Assembly: GCA_021234155.1 (NCBI GenBank)
Contig: JAJEKV010000034.1
Span: forward strand, 14,554,671-14,618,670
From: Isoetes taiwanensis
Lineage: Eukaryota > Streptophyta > Lycopodiopsida > Isoetales > Isoetaceae
DNA: 64,000 nt
Direction of reading: 5' to 3'
Within the stretch, counting starts at the first letter, position 1. Every line of letters starts with the position of its first letter. Of this stretch, positions 42,801-53,800 are shown in pieces. The notes under the pieces were generated by a model. That model ran no database searches, was not told the origin of the DNA, and saw nothing but the letters and a program-made list of their open reading frames with translations. The position numbers and the translations under genes were made by a program.

Positions 42801-45290
42801 TCTACCTGTTTATAATAATGCCCCGAGACAATAACAAATTCAACTCCAACCACATAATCTTCAAGCAAAGTGTTCTTTGCTTCTGTGCACTTCAATATAT
42901 AAAAATCTACCCCCTCCTCATTACCTTCTTCTGCATTGACCCTCTACCATAGAACTAGCTATGTCATAATCTTCCATTCATCCTCTTCTTCATGCTCATT
43001 TTCTTCATGCAAGTCCTCATTATTAGCATCAATTATTACTTTGGGCTCCTTAAGCTTTACTTCAGTATTCTCCCAATCACCAATACGAGACTTGGGTGCT
43101 GCATGAGTCCCATTTAAATTGAACACAAATTTCACAGAAGTATGAGAGCGGTCTATAGTCTACCTTAAAAGTGTTGCCCCTATCAGATTGTCTTATGCAA
43201 TGGAGCTATGTAGTTCCTTTCAAAGCATGACAGCCAAATCTCTCAGATCTGTCTATTTTTGAGGAATCAATTTCCCAGAAGTACCTGCACAAGTGCCACG
43301 TGCTATAAGTGCTGAAAGTGCTGATAAAGCAATTCACGATGATAATTATAAACAAAAAGAAACAGAAGGAAATAAATAAATAAGAAGTACCATGTGCCAC
43401 ATCATGGACTACAAAAAAACAACCACACTTATCAACAATTTCTAGTTTCATGCCTTTAATTGTTGACATAATATTTACACATGAGTTTTAAGTGACCAAA
43501 TGCTGGCAGCAGACAGTGCACATGTATTTCAAAGAACAAAAATTGACAATTAAGTGTACCTTATAATTTCATTATCAGTTGAATTATTGTTGAAGTGCCA
43601 ACTAAGAAATGCAACCACCTCCTTTGCACACTGCAATTTCTTTCCATCATACTTCATCTGTTCCTTTATTAGAATCCTTTTGATGACAGTTCCAGCACCA
43701 TCATGCTCACCTTTTCCATGTGAGCTAGCAAAAAAATTCCAGACAGTATCCTTTTCGAGATGTTTGTGAAACTTGCCTAAGAAGTAAAATGGTCTTGAGG
43801 ACTTAAATTGTGAGGAACCATCACTCCAAAAAACATGTTTGTTATAGCAAATTTCCATAGACTGTAGTCAATCTACATGATTTTGGAGACAGTGTTGGAC
43901 AAATTCAGTATCGTGAGTTTTATCATCAGTTATATAAAAATGAGTCTCCTTCACAATTCCTCTCAAGAGTCTTTTCTTCTCTCTTTTGCAATAATTTTTT
44001 TGTCTCTTTTTTTCTTCTTCTTCCTTCTTTGGTCTTTCTTCTGCCACTAATTCTCTCATTCTCCTGTAAGTGATGTGCAAAAGATTAGAGATCTGGTTAG
44101 TATGCCAATGGCAGGATTGAGCTTCCTGTTGAATTTTGAATCCATAGTTTTTTGCAAAATCTACCACAGAAACAATAATATCATCTTGAAGTGTTGCCAA
44201 ACATTGCCTAAATTGTTTGGCTTGCCAATGAGCTTTGTAATTATGTGGAACAAAGTTCTTCAAAATTTTAGTTGCATGCTGATGGAATTCAAAAGGAGAA
44301 CCTGCTTTGTATGCTGATCTTGTAACCTTTGCAGGTCTCTTGCCTGCCCTACTTTTCTTGTTCTGGACTTCTTGCTGCAAAAATGAAGTAAGCTTTAATT
44401 TTCTCCATTCACAAACTTATACACCAAAATCTAAAATAGATCTACCTTTTCAAACACTTTCCAATTAACCTCTTGCTTATTAGTCTTAATCTTTTCTCTC
44501 GGGCATGTGGGCAGCCTGGAATAAAATCAATCAAGTGCGTGAAATTCAAGGTAACCACACTAACCTCTTCAAACCACAGTTATTACACGTCTGCATTAGA
44601 CATACATGCTTGTGCCATTCATCATTCTCTTACTTTGCGCATAATTTGTCTCCAATAATCACTAATTGATTTGATAGTGTATTTTTTAGCTTCACATGCT
44701 GGACTTGAACCATGAATTTTGCACTTACACTTGCATTCTTTGTGTACACCATTAGGATCGGTTCTTATGTTATTTATGGCTTGCATCGCAAATTCAAGAT
44801 GCAGATGGTATTAGCAGCAACATGTTTCTCTTTCTTGAAGCTTCCTAATATAGCTTGGTTTCAATCTTTCAAAAGTCTGTTGTGAAATCTTCATCTCAGA
44901 AGGTTCCTTCTGAAAAGCAAGGTATAGTTGCAACTGAACATAAAGAATTGATATTTAGATTTGATAACTGTGTAAGAGAAACTAAACAAGAAAATTAATA
45001 ACAAGTAGATGGTTCAAACATTACCTGTGTCACTTCCAGCAAATGTGTTGAATGATCAATTTTCTCACCACCCTCAAGTTACATGCTTTCTAACATGTGT
45101 TTTATAAGGTGAAACTCGGGTATTTCCATCCCAAAATCTTCTGACAAGACTTATCTCTTCAGGGGAAAGCGCATCACATTGCTTCTTTCTTGTAAGCATT
45201 GACCATGGACCAGCATCAAGCTCTGCACATATTCGTCTTCTAAATGCCTGGGCTACAATTTTTTTGGGAATTGAAAGAAGCCTTGATAAT
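42800..45290 (-). pseudogene. DDE-type transposase pseudogene, cassette copy 1
   Basis: Exon-like blocks on the minus strand, from right to left, match copy 2 at 57980-61281. They include AFRRRICAELDAGPWSMLTR (45.2 kb), RLKPSYIRKLQERETCCC with ECKCKCKIHGSSPAC (44.75-44.9 kb), PREKIKTNKQEVNWKVFEK (44.5 kb), NFVPHNYKAHWQAKQFRQCL and VSVVDFAKNYGFKIQQE (44.2 kb), FWSDGSSQFKSSRPFYFLGK and WNFFASSHGKGEHDGAGTVI (43.75 kb), RYFWEIDSSKIDRSERFGCH (43.27 kb) and DFYILKCTEAKNTLLEDYV (42.9 kb). Asp in VVDFA, Asp in WSDG and the acidic HGKGEHDG block are the likely catalytic triad. Stops at about 44865, 43867 and 43206 make it inactive. Confidence 0.75.
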
Positions 45291-45399
45291 GCTCAATCAT
45301 CTAAGAATTCTCCCGCCCAAGGGATCAATCGATGTCATCGATCTCTTCCTCCTCGGAGGAGGATTACTATTTCTGGAATAACTACCTTAAAAATTCGTT

Positions 45400-46300
45400 A
45401 CACCAAATGTGATTGAGGAATAAGCACTCACAACACTTCAAGCACACGTCCGGGTAGTGCTTTTTGGGGTACGACTATCAAATTTACAGCCTCAACTAGA
45501 CTTTTATCCTTCCCAACAGTCTGTTGCAAGGGACTTGATACATAATTTAGATTCCCAATGCGGTTCCCATATAGCTCATTTTGAGACAATGCATAATCCG
45601 TTGTTCCCGTAACAACAAAAGGATGGCCTGCATATGGATAGTATGAGGAGAACTTAGCAGCAGATCTGACTTCCAAGCAGGAGAACCTTGTCTTATCAAG
45701 GATTTTGATGGATGCTAGGAAGCATTAGGAGCCGCATTCAAGCAAGCTTCAGAACGAATTTGAAGAAGTAGTTTGAGGCAAAAAATCCGGTAAAGATTTG
45801 AGCTTTATGATTAGGCCTCACGATTTTTACCCAGGCTAAGAAAGAAGTGTTATTTGCCTCCAAGCTATGATTTTTACAGAAATATAATAAAGGAAAAGGA
45901 TATTACTCAAGATGCTTAAACTTGCTTTTTACCCTGTAGCCAGCACTCCTATGGACGATTTGCAAAAACCCTATTTGCATAGGTCGGCTTTGAAGCAACA
46001 CCCTTTTGGCACCTCTGAGCCAATCGGCCATCTATAACAAATTTCTGGAAAAATCTTGCCGCATCTGGTTCATGCCTTTTATGGCCTTCTTCACGATATA
46101 AACAGATGCAGCTGCCAACACAGAATTGGAAATCCAAGTCAGAGTATCCTTATCTTTTGTTGCAAACACAACAGAGTTAAGGCATATATAACCGATTCAA
46201 TTTCCTCAGCGCAGCATTCTTTCGCAAGATATCCCCAACACACCTATAACTGCCTTACTTGGAATTTCCATGAATTTCTGGAGCCATAGATAAAGTCAAA
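45400..46300 (-). pseudogene. Unidentified exon remnants beside cassette copy 1
   Basis: Two minus-strand blocks have protein-like composition. One is VVFATKDKDTLTWISNSVLA followed by AASVYIVKKAIKGMNQMRQD at about 46.05-46.18 kb. The other is EVRSAAKFSSYYPYAGHPFV, TGTTDYALSQNELYGNRIGN and LIVVPQKALPGRVLEVL at 45.43-45.70 kb. They could be consecutive exons of one host gene with a membrane-proximal N-terminus. I do not recognise the family and cannot fix splice sites. Confidence 0.3.
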
Positions 46301-46815
46301 CGATGGAAATAGTCGCCACCTATACAAAAATCCCACTTGGCTGCAACGTGAATAGTCTCAGAATGCAGGAAGCCCTAGACAGGTGTTTGTGCAAAAGTGA
46401 TAAAAAAAAGGGAGGAAAGAAAAAAAAAAGAATTGAATTGAATTGTATGGGTTTTTATCGCCCACAAAGACCAACAGGCCTAGCCTATCAGAATGATTGC
46501 ATTGAGGATGTGCATAATATCAAGCATATAGAATTCAATGATCGTCTCCTCTAGGTTCTAACTAGGAGTTGTCATTGTAGTACATCTGTATTTCGTGGAA
46601 TTGCTCTGGTGTAAGATGTTGCATGAAAGATGGCGGTCCATCCTCTTGATGCTCGTTTTCAGGTAAGTTTGAATGTCCTCTAGCACAACACCTTGGAATA
46701 TTGGGCGTCCCCTCGGTGTAGTTTGTATGATAAACCACCATGTTGGGTCTTGTCGATCGGTAAAGAAAAAAAAACTGGTGAAACGAGTTTCTAGTGAGAC
46801 TGATATTGATGGTCT
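46301..46815. other. Intergenic spacer, no supported gene
   Basis: A short open frame (46303-46554) with a Lys-rich AAAAAAG stretch is not convincing. Confidence 0.5.
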
Positions 46816-47506
46816 CAGGGTTAGGTTCTGTACGTACGAAATCTAAATTTCTGACGTATAAAATTAAAAAATATGTATTTTTTGAAAAAAACGTATTATA
46901 CGTATTTTTTAGTCACCGACCGGAAAAAATTTTGTGCGTATGCGAAACCTTCTAAACCGAGTACCCGAACGTTTTTTCGCGTACGCGAAACAGTAAAAAC
47001 CGCGTACGCGAAGAAAAAAATTGCGTTCGCGTTTTCGCGTACGCGGTTTAGAAGGTTTTGCATACACGCGGTTTTCAAATTTCAAAATCGTAAGAAAAAA
47101 AAATGTTTTGTTTTTTTTTTTTGCTACGCACTTTATACTGTTTCACGTACGCGGAAAAAATTTCGTGTACACGGTTTAGAAGGTTTCACGTACGCGAAAT
47201 TCAAATATTTCAAATTCGTACGCGGAAAAAAAAATCGCGTATGCGGTTTTCACTGTTTCGCGTACGCAAAAAAAGTTTTGCGTACGCGAAATAGTATAAA
47301 GCGCGTACGCGAAAATTGGTTTTTTCGCGGATGCTGTTTTCGCTGTTTCACGTACGCGCTTTAGTTCTTTTCGCGTACGCAAAAATCTTCCGACGCCGGA
47401 ATTGTTTTTTGCCGTATTTTTTATATATTATACGGCAAATTTGTGCCATATCATATGAATAATACATATTACGTATAAAACGTACGAAGTATTGAACCTA
47501 TCCCTG
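46816..47506. mobile_element. hAT-like MITE (691 bp) with internal TTTCGCGTACGCGAAA repeats, copy B
   Basis: Exact 8-bp duplication GATGGTCT at 46808-46815 and 47507-47514. One end reads CAGGGTTAGGTTCTGTACGTACG; the other, inverted, reads CAGGGATAGGTTCAATACTTCG. These are the same two termini as copy A (22143-22573) in reverse orientation. The interior holds well over ten GCGTACGCGAAA-type motifs in both directions, each close to a perfect palindrome. The CpG-rich motif contrasts with the TpA/CpT-altered version in copy A. Confidence 0.88.
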
Positions 47507-47514
47507 GATGGTCT

Positions 47515-48060
47515 AAATTTTGAAGTTGGATATGTATGTATAAGTGTACCCATTCACAGTTGTCTGGAAGGACAAGCGTCTCATGGCCAGGGTACAATTT
47601 GCTAGAGTTGACAGCGAAAAAGCCACTTGTTCTGTCATACTTTACTGTAGGTCTGGCCCCTATGAAGGTCTTGAAACTGCCACCAACATCCACGTCCATT
47701 ATAGTCTTTAACCTCCCGACCCAATCGCAGGTGGCTTCCTGGTGATTAAGATCGACAACATTTAATTGAAACTCCATCGTGTGAGTGCTTTTGACATACA
47801 CAGGATGACTTGTTACAAGTCTTCCTGTGTATGTCAAAAGCACTCACACGATAGTGGGTCCCATGCCATTATATCGAGGAGTAAGATGTATACTGTCAAA
47901 AGCACTATCAATGTCAATAAATACAATAACATTAAAAGAAAATACTTGACTTCCGCCATCAACATAATCTGTTGCAAGTATACCTTTCTCATGACAGCTT
48001 GTGCATATGCCCATTCCGTAGCTATAATAGACTCCCCCTTGTTATATGCATTGGTCATAA
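47515..48060 (-). pseudogene. Unidentified exon-like frames around the 77-nt palindrome
   Basis: The minus strand is open from about 47777 into the MITE, with protein-like content (FQLNVVDLNHQEATCDWVGR, DVDVGGSFKTFIGARPTVKY, SSKLYPGHETLVLPDNCEWV). A second block at 47.95-48.06 kb reads NAYNKGESIIATEWAYAQAV. These may be two exons of an unrecognised gene, with the MITE and the palindrome in or beside it. No family assigned. Confidence 0.3.
47776..47852. repeat. 77-nt near-perfect palindrome (hairpin)
   Basis: Arms 47776-47805 and 47823-47852 are 30-bp perfect inverted repeats (ATCGTGTGAGTGCTTTTG... against ...CAAAAGCACTCACACGAT). The loop itself contains GACTTGT-T-ACAAGTC, so the whole folds into one stem of about 37 bp with a single T-T mismatch and one central base. 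Confidence 0.95.
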
Positions 48061-48091
48061 CCTGTAATACCCATTCTCTTATCGGACAATT

Positions 48092-49849
48092 ATGGTAAAC
48101 AACTTATGGACTAAGCTATTTGCTACCATTGTTGAGGGAAAGCTGAGTGCTTGGGCGGAGGAGACTGGCGTGAGAGCCAAAGGGCAAGCAGGCTTTAGGC
48201 CCCAATATTCCACAATAGACCAGCTGGTAACCTTGCGGGCTATCGTGGAGAATGTGAAAGGAAAGAAAAAACCGTTGTTTATGGCATTTGTAGACTACAC
48301 CAAGGCATTTGATACAGTGCCTCGTGAAAAATTATGGGACCGAATGGAGGCTTTGAATGTTCCGCTTGAGCTAAGAACAGCCACTCAGAGATTATATGAA
48401 AAAGTTTTGGTAGAGCTTTCAAGACCTTGGTCTGATATTTGCAAGCAACGCATAATCAGTAATATTGGGGTGAAACAAGGATGTCCTCTCTCCCCGACGC
48501 TCTTCGGTATCTTTATAGATGAACTCGAAGATTGGATTTTGTATAATGGCGGTCCATGAGCAATTCTAGCTGAGCATGTGGTATCCTTATTGTTGTATGC
48601 AGATGATGTAGTCCTCATTGCAAGGACGAAGCAAGGGTTGGATAAACACTTGGAAATTCTAGCTACATTTTGTGATAGAACTGGTCTGGAGGTAAATATC
48701 TCCAAGACTAAAGTTATGGTAGTGGGCACGCTTGCCAAGCATGTATTTTGTTATAAAGGACGGCAGCTGGAGACAGTGACCTCTTTCAAATACTTAGGGA
48801 TCATTTTTGAAAAAAATTACAGGTGGAACCAATGTGTTGAGCAAAGGTGCGGCAATGGATTAAAAGCCTTGTGTGCACTCCAGAGACAATGCAGAAGGAG
48901 TTACTTATGGAATTGGTCCATGAAAAAGATGCTCTTCAAGACTTTGGTCCAAACGGTAGTCCTGTATGGAGTCTTCCAGCTAATTTGTGGTTAGCAATTG
49001 AGAAATTGCAAAAAAGATTCCTATACTCTGAACTAGGTGTCAAAATGCAGACACCATATGCTATGATGTTGGCAGAAGGAGGGTTGCTCCCTTTGGAAGG
49101 GGAAGCCATAGTGGAATTTGCGGCATATGTTGCCAAAGTTCGTCGCATGGAAGATGACCACCTACCACATATTGCTATGCATGCTAGCAAGGACAAGGAA
49201 TGGTATCATGATGCGGAGGTCTGGTTAAAGAAGTGGAACATGAACTTGGATGAACTACAGGGCAGTAAAGAGGATATACGTAAGTTAGTAACAGAACGGG
49301 TATATGAAAAGTCATGGAGGACTCCGGAGACTAAGATGTTGTTCTACCGCACATCACTAAACCCAAGACTTATAGAAGCCAAGTATCTATCTGATGGCGT
49401 CTCCTTACATTTCAGGCATGTGATGGCTCGCGTGAGACTTAGCTCGCATTATCTGAAGATAGAGACCGGGAGATGGCACAGGATACCTCGAGACAAACGC
49501 ATATGCGAGTTTTGTGAAAGCGGACACATAGAGGATGAAATTCACACCTTGCTCTGTTGCTCAGCATATGATGATATCAGATACAAGCACGGGATACAGG
49601 TTAAGACATTGCTAGAACTTTTTGAGCTCCCAACCTTGAAAACCTGTCATTTTATATTTGACGTACTCCATGTTAGAGAGAAGTTCTTTAAGGTTGATAA
49701 TAATAATTTTGTTGATGATATTACCTCAGAGAGTGAGAGTAGCGCCTATACCGATGATATCGGTGGCATTTTTTGATATGTAATCTGTTCGTCTTATAGA
49801 CCTGATAGGTCTCAACGGACGTAATAAACACTTCACTTCACTTCACTTC
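48092..49849 (+). mobile_element. 5'-truncated non-LTR (LINE) retrotransposon, RT to 3' tail
   Basis: RT motifs are RAKGQAGFRPQYSTIDQLVT, LFMAFVDYTKAFDTVPREKL, NIGVKQGCPLSPTLFGIFID, SLLLYADDVVLIART and NISKTKVMVVG. A C-terminal CEFCESGHIEDEIHTLLCC zinc-binding motif follows. The frame has one TGA at 48557-48559 and a one-base shift near 48.97 kb, and is then open to the stop at 49774-49776. It ends with AATAAA and four ACTTC repeats (49830-49849), a microsatellite-style LINE tail. The endonuclease domain and 5' end are missing. The left edge near 48.08 kb is about 230 bp from the 77-nt palindrome. Confidence 0.9.
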
Positions 49850-49870
49850 TTTTCATCTTGTCTGGCAAGG

Positions 49871-50072
49871 GTTCATATCTATCTGGGTATTGGGCTCATC
49901 TATTATGTCGTCTCCATTCATGCATCTTCTGGGTAAAAGTATGCTGGTGGGTATCCAAAGCATGCGTCAGGGTTCATATCTATCTGGGTATTGGGTTCAT
50001 CTACTATGTCGTCTCCATTCATGCATCTTCTGGGTAAAAGAATGCTGGTGGGTATCAAACACTATAACCCCA
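49871..50072. repeat. 101-bp tandem duplication
   Basis: Two units starting GTTCATATCTATCTGGGTAT at 49871 and 49972, almost identical through CATGCATCTTCTGGGTAAAAG and GCTGGTGGGTATC. Confidence 0.9.
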
Positions 50073-50600
50073 ACATTTGGTCCACGGCTGAAAACTACAG
50101 TAAAAATAATATATGGATTGTTTTTTTGAAGATTTGAAAAAAACCTACACGTAGTTATATGGAGGTGTGGTTTTTCAAGGATATACTGTAGTTTTTCTTA
50201 GGGAGCCGTAGCTTTTTTTTTAAGAATATGTGGTTTCTTTAGGAGGTGTAGTTTTTTTTTTTAAGGATGTGTTGTTTTCTCAGGCAGTATGGTTTTTTGA
50301 AGGGATGTCTTTTTTTTAAGGTGTTGTTTTTTAAGGTAGATGTTTTTTTTTAGGTGTGTTTTTTTATGGTTTTCTAAGAATCCATGTATGACCAAGTTGT
50401 CCACATGCCATTACCGCCACAAAATTGTGGCATAAAAGAGCTGTATACATGCTTGACAGACTCATTAGCATCTGACTTCATACATGTGTGTGTGTGAGCT
50501 TGTAGAGCGTGAACGTGAAGATATCCATCACTTGACAATTTGTAGAAGTCACATTGATGCGAAAAAACAAAGGTCATCATATAGGCATTTCTTGAAGGAC
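50073..50600. other. T-rich non-coding spacer
   Basis: Long runs such as GTAGTTTTTTTTTTTAAGGATGTGTTG dominate 50130-50370. No gene. Confidence 0.6.
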
Positions 50601-52268
50601 TCAAATACGCCACACCCACTCTAACATGCCATGTGGGCTCCAACATGCCAAGGTGGCTCAAACATGCCACATGAGCTCCAACATGCCACCTAAACTCTAA
50701 CATGCCAAGGTGGCTCAAACATGCCATGTGGGCTCCAACATGCCACCTAGGCTCAAACATGTCACCTAGGCTCCCACATGCCACCTAGGCTCAAACATGC
50801 CAAGGTAGCTCAAACATGCCATGCGGGCTCCAAAGCCACCTAGGCTCCAACAAGCCATGGTTGAAACATGCCAAGGTGGCTCAAACATGCCACGCAGACT
50901 CCAACATGCCACCTAGGCTCCAACATGCCACCTAGACTCAAACATACCAAGGTGGCTCAAACATGCCATGCGGGCTGCAACATGCCACCTAGACTCACAC
51001 ATGCCACTTAGGCTCCAACATGCCACCTAGGCTCAAACATGCCAAGGTGGCTCAAACATGCCAAGGTGCTCAAACATGCTGTCTAAGCTCCAACATGCCA
51101 CCTAGGCTCAAACATGCCAAGGTCACTCAAACATGCCACCTAGGCTCAAACATGCCAAGGCGGCTCAAACATGCCACCTAGGCTTAAACATGCCAAGGTG
51201 GTTCAAACATGCCAAGGTGGCTCAAACATGCCATGCAGTTCCAAGGCCACCTAGGCTTCAACATGCCAAGGTGGCTCAAACATGCCAAGGTGGCTCAAAC
51301 ATGGCACCTGGGCTCCAATATGCCACCTAGGCTCCAGTATGCCAAGGTGGCTCAAACATGCCATCTCGGCTCCAACATGCCACCTAGACTCTAACATGCC
51401 AAGGTGGCTCAAACATGCCATGCGGGCTGCAACATGCCACCTAGGCTCAAACCCGCCACTTAGGCTCCAACATGCCACCTAGGCTCAAACATGCCAAGGT
51501 GGCTCAAATATGCCACGTGAGCTCCAACATGCCACCTAGGCTCAAACATGCCAAGGTGCTCAAACATGCTGTCTAGACTCCAACATGCCACCTAGGCTCA
51601 AACATGCCAAGGTGGCTCAAACATGCCAATGTCACTCAAACATGCCACCTAGGCCACCTAGGCTCAAACATGCCACCTAGGCTTAAACATGCCAAGGCTC
51701 AAACATGCCAAGATGGCTCAAACATGGCACCTGGACTCCAATATGCCACCTAGGCTCCAGTATGCCAAGGTGGCTCAAACATGCCACCTCGGCTCCAACA
51801 TGACACCTAGGCTCAAACAATGCAAGGTGGCTCAAACATGCCAAGGTGGCCTAAACATGCCACGCAGGCTCCAACATGCCACCTAAGCTCAAACTTGCCA
51901 AGGTGGCCCAAACATGCCACGTGGGCTCCAACATGCCACCTAGACTCAAACATGCCAAGGTGGCTCAAACATGCCACCTAGGCTCCAGCATGCCAAGGTG
52001 GCTCAAACATGCCACGTGGGCTCCAACATGCCAAGGTGTCTCAAACATGCCATGTGTGCTCCAACATGCCACCTAGGCTCCATCATGCCAAGGTGGCTCA
52101 AGCATGCCACCGAGGCTCCAATGTCCACCTAGGCTCAAACATTCCAAGGTGGCTCAAACATGCCACGCGGGCTCCAACATGCCACCTAGGCTCCAACATG
52201 CCACCTAGACTCAAACATACCAAGGTGGCTCAAACATGCCATGCGGGCTGCAACATGCCACCTAGGCA
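50600..52268. repeat. Satellite array of a 19-bp unit (about 88 copies)
   Basis: Two main unit types alternate: AAGGTGGCTCAAACATGCC and ACCTAGGCTCCAACATGCC. CATGCC and GGCTC are nearly invariant and the middle positions vary. Higher-order blocks of several units recur. Because 19 is not a multiple of three and the unit lacks stops in most registers, long meaningless open frames arise on both strands. It is a tandem satellite, not a gene; units abut with no spacers. Confidence 0.95.
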
Positions 52269-53790
52269 GGCATGGGTAAGTACCTTTTTGCAATAGGCAG
52301 TGGATTTTACAGCAGGTAGTGGATTTCGTCTAGAGCAGGGGATTTTGCATCAGGTAGGAGATTTCGTTTGAAGCATCATAGTCAGATTCAACCAGGATCT
52401 CATACAGTGTTATCATGTGGAGGGACGTTGTTGACGCCAGAAGATGGACCCTTAAAACTTTCCCAGCTATGCTCCTCTGTGAGGTCTTACGCTAGGTCAT
52501 TTCTACCTATCTTGCTGCAACACTAAGCATGTGCTATCTAAACAATAATATAGGAGGTAAAAGGATGCAGATTCTATTTCCGTTCTTCATCCTTTCCTCG
52601 AACATTTCATCCTTTTGCATTCAAACGTATAGGGATCTGGTTTGCGAATGGGAGATGTTGCTTCTACAAAGAAAACTGCCAAGCTCAAGCTACCTTGATG
52701 CCTTAGGCTTCCACAGGTTGTGGTCAAAATCTACTCTGTTGAAGAAGAGTGGCAATGTAGAGTAGAATGGTGGCACATAAGGTGACATGGTAATGATATG
52801 GCAGTAGAAATGATGAGGTGGCATAAAAGAGCAAGCAAACTTCTTTCTTCTTGAGAGGGTGGCTATTTGCAAAAACTATGGGAGATAACATAATTTTGCA
52901 ACCTTTTAAAAAAGCAAATTTCTCCATGGTAACATGGCATTACTTTCGATGGTGTGGCAAGTCACATGATGACTAAGCATTTTATGCACTCTAGTAGAAA
53001 ATGACTAGGTTAATATTTTGAAAAAATGAATCTTTTGAGTGAGATGAGTAGGTAATAGTGGCAAGCAAGATGACTTGGCTTGGAAAATGATGAGGTGTCA
53101 TAAGAAAGAGAAACCAAACTACTTTCTTTTTTAAAACGTGGCTATTTGTAAAAAGTATTGGTGATGACATGGCATGAGCATGTGAGGTGGCAAATATTAG
53201 TGATGACATGGCAAAACATTTAGGGATAGAAAAAACCAGAATTTGTCTAGCCAATTTGCAACTTTTTAGAAGCATATTTCACGCACGCCACATTATGACT
53301 AACATATTTGGTATAGCAAGCTGAATAGTCAAATTGGGATGTCAATATGTGAAGTGCCAAATATTATGACAAGTTTGATGCTCAGTAAACAATCATCTTT
53401 CGTTGTTTGAGCTTTTGAAAATATGCTAATCTTATAAGTAGCTTATGCTGCACCAAATGATTTACAGGAGAATGTGCAATGTGAATTCAACTCATTGGAG
53501 AATCACAATGCATGTTATATTTGTCCACTTGGAATAAACAGGAAGATTGAAATGACTTTATATTTGGAACCATATGTATATATAGTGTGCATATCATGAA
53601 GCTTCTGACTTGGGTTGCAGGCTTAGGACCTACTTTTGACTTGGTTTTTCCAAATTGATGGAATGCGCTTCTGCCAGTGCAAGATGTAATTTGGGAACTT
53701 GAGAGTAGCAAGCAACTACGTGAGGTCGGTTGCATTTGTATGTGTAAATAAATTGGAGTTCTTTTGGAAATACTTTTACTACGATGTTAC
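52269..53790. other. Non-coding region with a diverged 290-bp direct repeat
   Basis: Blocks at about 52800-52960 and 53088-53230 share GATGAGGTG(G/T)CATAA, AAACT(T/A)CTTTCTT, GTGGCTATTTG(C/T)AAAAA and ACATGGCAT. Numerous ATGACATGGCA-like motifs occur. No supported gene. The sequence up to 53800 leads into the receptor kinase remnant. Confidence 0.5.
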
Positions 53791-53800
53791 ATAAATGTAA

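Noticed and set aside
47103-47382. Arg/Phe-rich frames near 47.1-47.4 kb
   Set aside because: They are translations of the palindromic GCGTACGCGAAA repeats inside the MITE.
50600-52268. CRISPR-like appearance of regular short repeats
   Set aside because: Units abut without unique spacers and the DNA is eukaryotic; it is a satellite.
50374-52296. Several 60-136-codon frames encoding PRWLKHAKVAQTC-like repeats
   Set aside because: They are translations of the 19-bp satellite in different registers.
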